From positions 13,414,151-13,478,150 of the forward strand of contig NC_135257.1 in assembly GCF_964204865.1 (NCBI RefSeq): DNA of 64,000 nt, in the 5' to 3' direction. Each line of letters begins with the position of its first letter. The first letter of the stretch is position 1. The notes beneath the pieces were generated by a model, which ran no database searches, had not been told where the DNA came from, and worked only from the letters and a program-made list of their open reading frames with translations. Of the stretch, positions 13,196-25,199 are shown in pieces. The stretch is from Styela clava (taxonomy: Eukaryota > Chordata > Ascidiacea > Stolidobranchia > Styelidae). Made by a program: the position numbers and the translations under genes.

Positions 13196-15350
13196 TGTAA
13201 TATGATAAGAAATTTTCGTGATGTACAAATTGATAGAAAAGTTTTAATTCCTTGTTGCATTTTGTCATAAAATACCATTATCGGGAATTATGATCATCGT
13301 TGACCGTAGGTAGATTTCGGTTTTATTTTTAAAGTCTTTCCCCGGTAGAATTTTTTTTATTTTTTAGTATTTATAACATGAGTCACTATTTTATATAATA
13401 GACAAATTTCGTGATGTACAAATTGATAGAAAAGTTTCAATTCCTTGTTGCATTTTGTCATAAAATACCATTATCGGGAATTATGATTATCGTTAGACAT
13501 AGGTAGAATCCGGTTTTACTTTAAAGTCTTTCCCCCCGGTAGAATTTTTTTATTTTTCAGTATTTATAAGACGAGTCACTATTTTATATAATAGGCAAAT
13601 TTCGTGATGTACAAAAACGATAGAAAAGTTCCAATTCCTTGTTGCATTTTGTTATAAAATACCATTATCGGGAATTATAATTATCGTTAGACAGAGGTAG
13701 ATTCCGGTTTTATTTTAAAGTCTTTCCCCCCGGTGGAATTTTTTTTATTTTTCAGTATTTATAAGATGAGTCACTATTTCATATAATAGGCAAATTTCGT
13801 GATGTACAAATTGATAGAAAAGTTTCAATTCCTTGTTGCATTTTGTCATAAAATACCATTATCGGGAATTATGATTATCGTTAGACATAGGTAGATTCTG
13901 GTTTTATTTTAAAGTCTTTCCCCCTGGTATATTTTTTTCAATATTTGATATTTGTAAGATAATTCATTATATAATATAATAAGCAAATTTCGTGATGTAC
14001 AACCTAATAGAAAAGTTTCAATTCCTTGTTGCATTTTGTCATAAAATATCATTATCGGGAAATATGATTATCGTTAGACATAGGTAGATTCCGGTATTAT
14101 TTTGAAGTCTTTCCCCCAGGTAGAATTTTTTTATTTTTTAATATTTGTAAGATAATTCACTATGTAATATAATAAGCAATTTTCGTAGTGTACAAATTGA
14201 TATAAAAGTTATAATTTATTGTTGCATTTTGTCATAAAATACCATTATCGGGAATTATGATCATCGTTAGACATAGGTAGATTCCGGTTTTATTTTTAAA
14301 GTCTTTCCCCCAGATAGAATTTTTTTATTTTTCAGTATTTATAAGATGAGTCACTATTTTATATAATAGGCGAATTTCGTGATGTACAAATTGATAGAAA
14401 AGTTTCAATTCCTTGTTGCATTTTGTCATGAAATACCATCATCGGGAATTATGATTATCGTTAGACATAGGTAGATTCCGGTTTTATTTTAAAGTCTTTC
14501 CCCCCTGTAGAATTTTTTTATTTTTCAGTATTTATAAGATGAGTCACTATTTTATATAATAGGCAAATTTCGTGATGTACAAAACGATAGAAAAGTTTCA
14601 ATTCTTTGTTGCATTTTGTCATAAAATACCATTATCGGGAATTATGATTATCGTTAGACATAGGAAGATTCCGGTTTTATTTTAAAGTCTTTCCCCCCGG
14701 TAGAATTTTTTCAATATTTGATATTTGTAAGATAATTTACTATATAATATAATAAGCAATTTTCGTGATGTACAAATTGATGGAAAAGTTTCAATTCCCT
14801 GTTGCATTTTGTCATAAAATACCATTATCGGGAATTATGATTATCGTTAGACATAGGTAGATTCCGGTTTTATTTTAAAGTCTTTCCCCCCCCCCCCCCG
14901 TAGAATTTTTTTAATATTCGATATTTGTAAGATAATTCATTATATAATATAATAAGCAAATTTCGTACGGTACAAACAAATAGAAAAATTTCAATTTCTT
15001 GTTGCATTTTGTCATAAAATACTATTATCGGGAATTATGATTATCGCCAGATATAGGTAGATTCCGGTTTTATTTTAAAGTCTTTCCCCCCGGTAAATTT
15101 TTTTTTATTTTTCACTATTTGTAAGATAATTCACTATATAATATATTAAGCAAATTTCGTGATGTACAAATTAATAGAAAAGTTTCAATTCTTTATTGCA
15201 TTTTGTCATAAAATATCATTGTCGAGAAATAGGATTATCTTTATACATAGGTAGATTCTTTTTTTTATTCCAAAGTCTTTCCCCCCGGTAGAATTTTTCG
15301 TTATTTGTTGGATAATTGGATATATAATGTAATAAGTCGATTTCATGGCG
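13196..15350 (+). repeat. 193-bp tandem repeat array, about 11-12 copies
   Basis: The anchor gtgatgtac (or close variants) recurs at 13217, 13411, 13604, 13799, 13992, 14185, 14379, 14572, 14765, 14965 and 15159. This is a steady period of 193-195 bp with one 200-bp unit caused by a long C run near 14887. Each unit also carries ttgcattttgtcataaaatacc, attatcgggaattatgatt, and a poly-C stretch before ggtagaatttttt. Units are highly similar, implying recent expansion or homogenisation. Confidence 0.9.
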
Positions 15351-15795
15351 TACAAAGTATTAGAAGTGCCGAAATCAGACTTCAAAGCCATCAAGACAAT
15401 GTATCTCTTTGGGTAAATGTTACTTAATTTGCTTTTGAATTTGCTTGTTCAATCTTTATTTTGAAAGATGTATTTGTGCGAATCAGATTCGATTTGTTCA
15501 TACCTCATTCTTATTGATGGAAATGAATAGGTTTGATATTTCGCTTAGATATAAATTTTTTTTGTTATGAAACCTTCCTGTGAATTCATGCTTGTCCACC
15601 TATATATCTGGCAACAGTGATTAGAGATATCATAGTTCAGCTGATTTTGATTCATTTTCCCGGCAATTGTGGCTATTTTGTGCCATCAATTGCCGGACTT
15701 TGAGAGGTTCTGGCGCTGAGTTAAACATGGATATATGTAATTTAGTAATCTGTGAACGTTTAGGATGCCTTAACTTACGGTGAAACATTGTCAGA

Positions 15796-15898
15796 ACGTC
15801 AGCCCTTACTCGTGTGACGCTAGCCCACACTCGTGGGATGCCAGCCCACACTCGTGTGACGCTAGCCCACACTTGTGTGACGCTGGCCCACACTCGTT
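15796..15898 (+). repeat. Subterminal minisatellite in the right arm
   Basis: About five tandem modules of the type agcccacactcgtgtgacgct, the inverse of the left-arm block at 12176-12252. Confidence 0.75.
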
Positions 15899-16288
15899 TT
15901 TGTCAGGCCATACTAGGGGTAACTGGGCCGTGCTTGGTATTGTATTTGCGTTGTGTATATCAGATATGGTCTCTATATTGTCAGAGTCACCAAGTTTTTA
16001 TGTAATTACGTTTATAAAGTCAGTAAAATAGTTGGTTAACCCTTTGACGTCAGGCTGAGTGTGGGCTGGGGTAACTTTGGTGGCTGAAGTGCAGAGATAC
16101 GGTATATATTTATCGTCTCAAAGAAGTCTCGATTGCTGTGATCTTATTAAAATATTTCATTAATGAAATAAGAGTATTTCGTTATTATTATTTGGTTTTT
16201 CACTTTTTGAAAGTGGAAAAGAGCTTACAAGTTCCAACACAAACAAGTTCACATATCAATCCTAACCCCCACCTGACTACATCTTAAG

Positions 16289-16524
16289 TCTCGTGTAGTT
16301 TCGTACCTAACGTACTTCTAGTGTGCGTAGCATAACAATTTTTCCACGTATCAATCCTAACCCCAACCTGACTGCTTGTTGGGATATGTTTGTAATTTTT
16401 ATAACAAATTGAGTAACTGTATACTTCTTGCTGCCCGGTTTTATCTGGGAGTTACAATTGACATATCAAAAAATTGTTATGCTACGCCCACTAGAAGTAC
16501 GTTAGGTACGAAACTACACGAGAC
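16289..16524. mobile_element. MITE with inverted ends of about 55 bp
   Basis: gtctcgtgtagtttcgtacc at 16289, continuing through cgtagcataacaattttt, is mirrored by aaaaattgttatgctacg to acgaaactacacgagac ending at 16524. The loop between the arms is short and non-coding. No clean target duplication is visible. A right half of the same family occurs at 40612-40660, continued after 41478. Confidence 0.75.
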
Positions 16525-16744
16525 CCCGCTTTTCTACTGTACCGGTACTGTAAAGATATAATGCTTCTTTTCCGAATAGTCTACCATAGGCTTATATACT
16601 TCGTTTGACATTCCCTGTCAATATATTTGATGATTGCTCTCTTGTTTTGATCAGCACACAAAACTTCAAAGTGAATAAACGAATAAAGCTCACAGAAATT
16701 TGTAAGTAATACTGTTATAGAAATTGCTTTTGTATCCTCTAAAC

Positions 16745-16830
16745 CAGTGGTTCCCAAACTGTGGGTCGCGACCCCCGATGGGGTCGCGTGAAGATTTTCT
16801 GGGGCCGCCTAATGTCTTCCAAACATGCGC
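16745..16830 (+). mobile_element. hAT-type left terminus fragment
   Basis: cagtggttcccaaactgtgg followed by the palindrome gggtcgcgaccc (16763-16774) is the classic end of hAT elements. I could not find an inverted partner. Direct copies of ggggtcgcga near 18793 and 18833 hint at rearranged remains. Confidence 0.5.
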
Positions 16831-18916
16831 ACACAAGAGACTAAGATTTTGAATTTGGAAAATCAGATTTGAACTGCTCGGCAGATACCATAAAAATGCT
16901 TAACTTCGGATTTTTCAGCAATAACTCGACCATTTATTGTCCAAACGGCCCCAAATTTGATCGGTAAAACTTTCATGCGGTACCTTTCCAGTTGGTCGGC
17001 AGCAAAGTGATTAGAGTTTTTCGTAACGACGCAAAGTACAATTAGGCATTGACGTTCAGGCGACGTTGTTCTGCGGAACGTTGTAAATTACGCAATCGCG
17101 AATTTTGTCGTTCACAGCTGGAGTTCCAATTATATCAGTATTGTAGCATCGGCCGCGGTTTAAATAATACCTGCTTTAAACGTATGCTTTAGGACGGTTA
17201 ATGATGTTCTACACTTACCAGGGTAAGTGATAAGTATTTTTCATAAGGAACGCAGAGCTGCTACGTTGCAACACTTTGGTCGCAACGTAATTGCGAAAGA
17301 TCGCTGCGTAACGAAGTAATTAAGGAACGTCGCTGTTTAACTCAAGTTTGCGCAGCGGACATATGAAGAATTGGAGAACATTGAATAAAATAGAGTATAC
17401 AATTTTACTGGTGTACGATAAATTCAATCTAATGATACTATTCGAAAGCTATTTTTAATCTCTACAAATGTCAAACTTACAAAAGTATATGTGTCGATAT
17501 CATATTAGATTAAAACAAGAACAAATCGGAGGTTTTGTCATTTAATTGGAAAGTTTTTCAAAAAAATTCACGCTTCCAATTTCGCCGATTTTTGTACGAT
17601 AATCGGGACATTTTATCCCCATCTCATAATTATAATTAGTCTCCTAGATTGTCTCTCAAACAATATAAAACTTGTCTAAATATAATGTAAGGTTAGTGAG
17701 ATATGAGGTTTCGAAGTTGCATAACTCACACGCGATACCTGTAGTAAGATAACTATCGCGCGATTCGATGGACACATAATGGCGTCCGATATGCATCATC
17801 GCACACGGTGTCCCCACTTGGTTTCTGGTCACTTTGGTCGGCAGGTACCGGCATTAGTAAATGTAATTGAGTGACAATGGTACGAGTGCCAATATTATTT
17901 TATAGCTCTTTTGATCATGTTACATCCCAATGAGTAGTTGACCCGATGGTACGCGAATCGGATTTTTATTAGGCTGAGAGAAATTATATTGATTTGTGAT
18001 TTTGTACCAGTGTAGCCGCTTGGTCACCGAAAATACAAAACAAATTGCTTTATCCGGCGATTGGACCTTGATCAGGTGTTTGGCAAGTATGGTATTGATT
18101 GACAGGCGGGGTCTTGACCAAAGTGAATATAGTCACTTTGGTCTTGACCGAGTAAATATGAACCTTTAGGTTTCGATCCGTTGCGAGAGCGCTTTGTTAA
18201 TTCGCGCACGTGTCTAAAATCTACGAGTAGGCTACGTGTTTCGTCCACACTGCCTCAACATGAAGGTGAACATTTTCGTATTGTAACATTACGTATTTAG
18301 ACGTTTCATACAAAATTATGAAGCGTTCCGAGCAGTCAAACACAAAACCACAAGTTCTAGCATAATGAGGGAACTTAAAAGATGGGATTCCATACGCTGT
18401 TTTTCCTATTTTACATTCATGCTCTGTTTTACTTTCGAATTAATGATTGAAAAAAAAAATTTAAGAAAAAATAATATGTTAATATAGAACTAAAAATAAC
18501 AAAGACGCTCGCTGTTGGAATATACTGAATAGGATTTCGAGTTATTGTATATTTAGAAACAACCTTACTATTTCCGAATATCGTACGCGTCCTTACAATC
18601 TACCACATTTTATCAAGTACACTAATTCCAATCTAACAGATTATCACACCGTGGTTTTCATACGATTCCATGTGTTATCAAATCTTCTGAGGTTTCCCCG
18701 TTTGGAACGTCTACTTGCAGTCGATAAACAGCAGGTACATTGTGATTAAACTTATAATATGTTGATTTTTGAAGTTGCTGAACGTTTCTAGTGGGGTCGC
18801 GAGTATCTGTAAGCTTTGATTCTATAAAAATTGGGGTCGCGAAAAAAAAAGTCATCTGCTTTCCATTGAAATGAGGGAGCTTATGAATATTTAGAGAAAT
18901 TGATAACGGCACATTA
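16831..18916. other. Repeat debris without a gene
   Basis: Somewhat less AT-rich than its surroundings with several gcgatcg/cgcgat words, consistent with decayed transposon. No open reading frame of recognisable family. Confidence 0.4.
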
Positions 18917-19121
18917 TCACACACCATCAACGAAGTGCTTTTCGCAAACAGTGAAACACAAGAGAGATGACTTCTGGACTTGACACCAAGCAGTCCTGCC
19001 AATAGATGATATCCACATTGCGCGACGTTGCGGATCTTTTGAAAAAAGTGGAATATAACTGAATTTTGTATATACTATACGTACAGCCAACGGAACAATA
19101 CGGAATAACCATTTTAAACAT
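18917..19121 (-). pseudogene. Broken THAP-domain fragment, transposase-like relic
   Basis: Read on the minus strand, one frame gives YCSVGCTYS. A second frame, overlapping it, gives FSKDPQRRAMWISSIGR and then CEKHFVDG. Together these are the ordered hallmarks of the THAP zinc finger: a paired N-terminal Cys, the F-x-KDP-x-RR-x-x-W helix, and the C-x-x-H-F end. A frameshift in the 19050-19090 region separates them, and a stop follows soon after. THAP domains are found in P-element-type transposases and in host proteins. The setting among transposon remains favours a transposase relic. It cannot encode a functional protein as it stands. Confidence 0.6.
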
Positions 19122-19207
19122 CCAAACAAAAGTTTTGTATTTGAACTTAATTTACCACAATTATCTTTTTACTTTTTAGATAGATAATACAGCGATATTG
19201 GACGTCT

Positions 19208-20499
19208 AAGTGGTTCCCAACCTTCCTATCCTGGCGGACCGGTAAAATTAAATTAAATTTACTCGCGGACAGGCGAAAAATTGAAATACCCGGAACAGAT
19301 AATATATTGCAATGTCGGGAACTCAATATGATTTTAGACTGAAAAGACACACTTAAAAACATTTCACACGAAAAAAAATTATCAAATGTTGTGCTGGCCA
19401 AAAATTGAAATGGGTGAAACATAAAATAATAACATCTATTTTCGTAGTAAAATGCAGTACTGGGCACCCAATATGCGTAAAAAAGGCACGCAGAAAACAT
19501 CTCACATAAAAACATGTACATAGCAAATCATGTATAAACACAATTAACTCTAGTGAGAATTATGCTGCTGTTTCGTTTCCAATATAGGATTGCAACTGAG
19601 GCCTCAAATGAGTTTCTGCAACACGTTGCTCAGCAGAGGCGTGCAGCCAATTTCTTTGCTTCGTTTCAATTGAAGCTAGTGATGAAATTTTTTTTTTTTT
19701 TGCAAAACGCAGTAACTGGTTGAAAACACAAACAACAGCTTGATAACATAGGGATTGGTATTCGTTATCAAGAGATATTCAAATTTAGACAGTGATTCTT
19801 TCTTTATCTGGACTGTGAAGTAGTGCGCGTCTCGTGACCGCATGTAGGGTCGCAACAAGTTCATATCTTACTGGATTATTGAATGTATGTATGTATGTTT
19901 ATTCGTCTCGTAATAGTGAATACATAAATAAATGAACAATTATTATTATTTGAGACGGGATGCATGCACAAGACCGTGCTGGCCTAAAACACAAATGTGC
20001 AGCATGCACCCCTTTTGACAAATATAAAACAAAAAACATTAGATTAAATATGTATAATTTGGTCCCTATATAGACAGTTGTGCAAGGGGGTGCAATGGGT
20101 CGGTTGGTGTGGTGGAAGTGGTAAGCGTGGAGTATACAAAACTGTTTATACAGGGGAGTTTATAAGACAAAATATATATATATAGAGAGAGAGAGGCAAC
20201 ACAACACCAAATATTATACTGTTCTTGACTGTATTCTAGTTTAAACAAAGAAAATATACATAACGTTTTATACGGAACTTGCGAGATTTGATGGAGCGCA
20301 TTCGCGATGAATCGGAGCCGAAAAAGCTAAATGTGTGATTACTCGGCGCCAAGATGTCGCAATATGACGGCGGAAGAGAAATTGCGTAATAAACCAACGC
20401 AACCTCGTCTTCGGTAAAGCGATTGAAACGGCATGAAAACAACGAAATTTCCTCCGGACCGGAAAAAAAGCTTCGCGGACCGGCGGTTGGGAACCACTG
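19208..20499. mobile_element. hAT-like non-autonomous element
   Basis: agtggttcccaacc with a nearby ctggcggaccgg at the left is mirrored by gaccggcggttgggaaccac at the right end. The interior has no transposase and contains a gtat microsatellite near 19884 and an ag run near 20186. Flanks do not show a convincing 8-bp duplication, so boundaries may have eroded. Confidence 0.65.
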
Positions 20500-21314
20500 T
20501 CCTATTACCTGTTTGTGAACGGAAATGACGCGGGCCTCAAACAATGGCGGAGATCCAACTGGTCGCCTACCAGCTTGTTCTTTAAATTGGTCATACAAAG
20601 TGTATTTTCAGTATAATGGAAAAATAAAATACTCTGATTACTGCATCAGTGCTTTTTACACTTACATGCAAATCTTCTGGTGTGATTCACAAGCTTACCA
20701 TTTTTTTTTTTTTTGGGCTGGTTACACCCACAACGTTGTATTCCGACAGGATTGGCCAATCTGTTATGGCTGACTAGGTGGGTTGGTCGTACAGTTGTGT
20801 ATGCGACAAGTTCGCAAGTCTCAGTGGAAGTTTTTAACTTTAAAGACGAATATCACCAAATGAGTCTAAAAATACGACTGCTGTAGGCTACTTATTTTGA
20901 TTATCATATCAAACTTGGTAAATTTGGCCGTTGCATTGATGATAAATGGTCGAGTTACGTGGAAATTACGGCCATTTCATCCAAAGTTATGCACTTCGAC
21001 GATAGTCACTGTGGGCATTTTTGCTTATTACTGTTTTGTTTCATCATAAACTTTGTTTTCGTCCAGATTGACAATGATGATATCATTGGTAAATGCAGCA
21101 TCTCATGCCGCCTGCATTTTGGTTTTATATATTCTGAGTACGAACGTGCGTAATCTTGTTTTATCAGGAGATAATCGTTTCGGAGTTCATAGCGTATTTG
21201 AGCGTAATCGCGATGGTTCAGCACGACCCATATTGTTATGATTTGATTTCAGAAAATATATCGTTCGAAAAAGTCGTGGATTACCATTTGTAGGAGTAGC
21301 CTTTCAAAGTAAGG
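20500..21314. other. 5' flank of the lipocalin gene
   Basis: No gene is supported. A 14-base T run lies near 20700. The short ORFs on both strands near 21000-21220 overlap each other and resemble no family I know. Confidence 0.4.
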
Positions 21315-23339
21315 ATGGTCTTCATCAGCTTGACATCGATCCTGACTATTTGTTTCGTGTCTACGACAGTCGGTAAGCCACGAATTGAAAATGGAAAAGA
21401 AAAGTGCACTTTGCCAATTTTCGACGAGGTCAATTATAACATGGTAAGGTAATTTAACTGAAGCTGAAATTACAATGTCTCTTCATATACAGTAAATTTC
21501 GGATAACTTCATGATTAAGAATGCCATAGCGAGCAAAAAAAAATGTTTTCGCCAGTTACTACAAGCGTTTATCCGTTCATTGATCATTGAAAAAAAGATT
21601 CACGAAAAAATGTTCCATTGATAAAAATAAGAATAAAACCAAAAAATACCCACAAAGTTTGCTATTGTAGAACGATTCGAATAGAGCAAGAGTAAACAAA
21701 GTGAGACCGTTGTATCGTTTTAGCTTCCTCATTCTTGGTATCACATCCTGAACACAAACGATCCCGTTGAACACCACGTCCCATGTTATGCATTCCTATT
21801 CTTCCACGATTCTCACGACGACGATTCCTACGGAGAATTTCAAGATATTTCCTCGGCAGAAAAGTGAATACATTTTAATTCGTTTTAATGATTATAATTC
21901 TATTTTTGACTAAGTTTTTTTGAAACGCCGTACATATTGTTATATATATACTGTATTACACATGGAAATGATATTTACCTTGGACTAGTGGTATTTTAAC
22001 TTAAGAAAGGAAAATAACTCGATACGATATTGGGTTTACGTTATAAAACGCTTTTCATTGAAAATTAAATTTCAATGAAAAATTCCCTGAATATGATCGC
22101 CTCGATTTTCTTCGATTCTCATCGATTTGCGCAAACAACTTAATATTTCATTTTGAAAGATGTATCGACGGCTGTTATTCCAAATTCTGTTGTGAAACCA
22201 ATAAAAAATAAGTGTTTGTCGCAATAGTTTGTGAGCAAAATTACATATAGTTCAATTGATCCGTCGAACCCAACACCCAACGAAAGTTTGTGCACCCATC
22301 AGAATACAATATATATACATTTCAAATATTTTCTTTATGATAATATGCTTCTCTATTTTTGCAGGGGTGCAATAAGATTTAGTGGGGTAATACCAGTTCA
22401 TTGGTATCATAACGGAAGCTCTATCATTAGATTTGACGAAAAGTTTGGTTTGTAAAATTATGATTTATCCAACTGTAATTCTTCGCCGTGAAATATTTCC
22501 TTGATAATGATATTTTCTGATCTAGAATACTTGTGGTTGAATGAAGCAAAAAATAACGGAGCCGGAGATAACGCATTTGCAGGTATACATGACGGTCGAC
22601 CGTCTTCTCTCGTTGCGTGTATTGTTACGTGCATCAATGTTTGTATTACACAAAAACTCCATATTGCTGCGCAACACTGCAAACCTCGGCGGATACTCCT
22701 TTGTTACAAAGCTAATGACCTAATATTACTAGGGTGTTTATGAGATGACGAGGGTATTGGATTAAAATTTTACAAACACGGAACTAAAAATTTTCTTAGA
22801 ATTTAGTGTCCTCACCTGTTTAGGAGTGTGTGCATTATGTTGTATAGCAAACCACTATATTTTCTTTAAAGACGGGGGTGCCACTTAAAAAGATAAGAAA
22901 TATCACATTCTTTATTCTTCATCAAAGATGCGACTAATTTTCAGATTGAATGATGAAAACACATTTTTATATAAAAATTGTGAACCTGCCGTTTTATTAT
23001 CTTTACAGAAATTAAAAACTTTTACGATCGACCCATGAGTTGTTTTACAGATTATGAGCGTTATTTTATGTGCTTGCAATGCAACCACTTAGGTAAGTAT
23101 CATTTGGTGATATTCCTTGTTTGTTCCACACTTATTCGAATCATTAAGTTGAATATTTATCTCGCACTGTTTCAGGTAAACGTTACATATGGATCCACAG
23201 CCGCAATCCGCATCCCAGCGCACAAGATATTTTACGAGCTCGAAATAAGCTTGTTGAAATTGGCGACGGCTGGAGCTCAGTTCCACTGCACTTATCCGAC
23301 TGCCGTAATTTTGACGAACCAGAAAAATTTTCCTATTAA
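21315..23339 (+). CDS. Secreted lipocalin, apolipoprotein D-like; 5 exons, 173 aa
   Basis: Exons: 21315-21448, 22365-22447, 22526-22582, 23009-23092, 23176-23339, all in phase. The protein opens with a signal peptide, MVFISLTSILTICFVSTTVG, then KCTLPIFDEVNYNM, matching the start of a lipocalin barrel. The second half is the strongest evidence. FTDYERYFMCLQC matches the lipocalin TDY motif, and YIWIHSRNPHPSAQDILRAR matches the ApoD stretch WILARNPNLPPETVDSLK. A final helix leads into a closing Cys (LHLSDC). Lipocalins bind small hydrophobic ligands outside the cell. The usual G-x-W motif of strand A is not evident. Exon 1 could end at 21443 or 21448, and one exon may be missing in the 0.9-kb first intron. 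A poly(A) signal candidate is AATAAA at 23653. Function beyond the fold is not inferable. Confidence 0.78.
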
Positions 23340-25199
23340 ATATTATGATGTACTAATTGATTATGTGAATATAACATTTCTTGCATGATTTCAGAAAATT
23401 TGAAAAAAAATGTATGTCAATCTTTTTTGTTGCGAATGTGTTACTTGTGAGATTATACAATATATATATATTGGGTGTTTTCCGAATCTCAATTTACTTG
23501 TTCATTTCGATAACATTGGATAACTCGTGGAAACACGCTCAAAATAGCCACCAAAGATCTGACAATGGTGAAATATAGGAACCATTTTCAAGAGTAAGCT
23601 TTCGCTCACTTTTGTGAGATTATTTCAACGTTCAAGGCATGCAACACGCAGCAATAAAGCGCTATGGCCAGTGACGGATTTACTATTAGGTAAGGTGGCC
23701 TCGACGGTAAATTTTGACCATTAACTACTAACCTATTATTATGATTAGGTCGTTTTTATTTTATATAAACGAATTGAATATTATATATACGAATTTATTT
23801 TTGTGAAGCTAGCAGAAAATTGCAAAATTTGAGCCGGCAGAATGCGGAAAATTTCCCACACATTATTATTAGTTTTGCGATAGTATAATAATAATTAGTA
23901 ATTACACTAATATTCTTATCAATATTTAATAAACACGCTAAAATGACTATAAAAGTGCATAATAAAATCCTATATTTTTATAGGTCAACCATAGAATCAA
24001 CTCCAGCAATCCTCCTGGCCCGGAGAGTTACCTGCTTAACTAGAAATTTATTTTGATTAAGATGTCGGATTATCGGTGAGTCGTTTACTAACAAATCGGA
24101 ATAGAGTAAATTATTATAGAAGAGACGTACAATTTTTGACTCAGTTCAAATACCGCTTTTCGTTAAAACGTCGGTTGAAAATGTTAGCGAGAGCCATTTT
24201 TTTGTTTTTCTTACATCATATTGGTTTTTCTTACAGATAGGAGCGGATGCAATAACAAGACTCCGTTTGAGTCTGTACTCCATTGTAGCGATAAAAAAGA
24301 ATTTGAACTGGCTAATGCCACTGTGCATTTTTCGACATAAGTTTAGTTTTGAAGCACTAACGCATGAAAATGAAAGCTAGCCAATCGTGACCTGATTAAT
24401 TGTGGAAATTCTACGGAAAAGTAATGCACTTACTGTCAATTACTTTATGCTCAAATAGTTTACGACTATTAGGATAAACAATGAAGCGACCGTAAGGAAT
24501 AACTATAGGCTACAAGAATGTGACGACATTCACGAAACAAAATATTTACAGGTAACCCACACAAAATTATACCGGCTACCTGGCGGGGAAGAAGAACATG
24601 ATAGTTTCGATAGCATTTATGGTAATCAGTTTAAAAATACGTATTTAACTCGAATAACTTCGATTACACGACAATGGTCGTTCTGATTTCTGCCTGCGGG
24701 CGTTATAATTAATGATACTTTCTCCTGATTCCGTGCGTTGCGTTAATGCGAGCGTTATTCGATGATTCTTGGTCACTTGAGAAACTATCACGTTTCCGAT
24801 AAGTCGTGATGGGCGTGAAATGATTTTCTTTCGACGAATCCTAATAAATAGCGACAACTCGTACCATGTTTATCATTTGCATTGAAATGTGCACAATATG
24901 TAAATCTATTGAAAAACGAGAGTTGAAAATGAAAATTCGAGTTTTCATCACGTAAACTGTTACTACTTCGTGTAAAACATTTTCAACGTATCAGTTAATT
25001 GCATTGCTGCCTTCTGATGGACATCGCAAGAAAATCAGGCACACCAATGTAGTTTGTTTTATAGTTTTATTGATAGATATTCGGAAAATAGACAAGTGTT
25101 GTTTCTACTTACCAATTTTAGTGGTGCTACAGATAAAATACAAGTAAAAGAGAGCCTTTAAATTTAAGTTTTAGATTTTGTAAAAGTACGTTTTTAACT
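23340..25199. other. Intergenic region between the lipocalin and the LDLRa/Tg-1 gene
   Basis: A possible lipocalin poly(A) signal sits at 23653-23658. Otherwise AT-rich sequence with no supportable gene or mobile element. Confidence 0.4.

Larger units (their letters stand above)
11968..16081. mobile_element. Fold-back transposon with perfect 9-bp target duplication
   Basis: The element begins accaaagttacc and ends ggtaactttggt, which are exact inverse copies. It is flanked on both sides by the identical 9-mer ggctgaagt (11959-11967 and 16082-16090). Outer inverted arms of about 800 bp (11968-12770 and 15290-16081) are nearly identical, apart from local copy-number changes in a short repeat. 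The interior is made of a 193-bp unit in inverted arrays. A 9-bp duplication with long, repeat-filled arms matches the Foldback and Mutator-like type. No transposase frame is present. The short ORFs in the arms (about 12038-12421 and 15630-16031) are mirror shadows of the same inverted sequence and are not genes. Confidence 0.88.

Noticed and set aside
13196-15350. Regular tandem repeats that might suggest a CRISPR array
   Set aside because: The units are 193 bp and similar throughout, with no short repeat/unique spacer pattern, in a eukaryotic genome.
19200-20507. Possible 8-bp duplication around the hAT-like element at 19208-20499
   Set aside because: ggacgtct and tcctatta do not match, so no target duplication is claimed.
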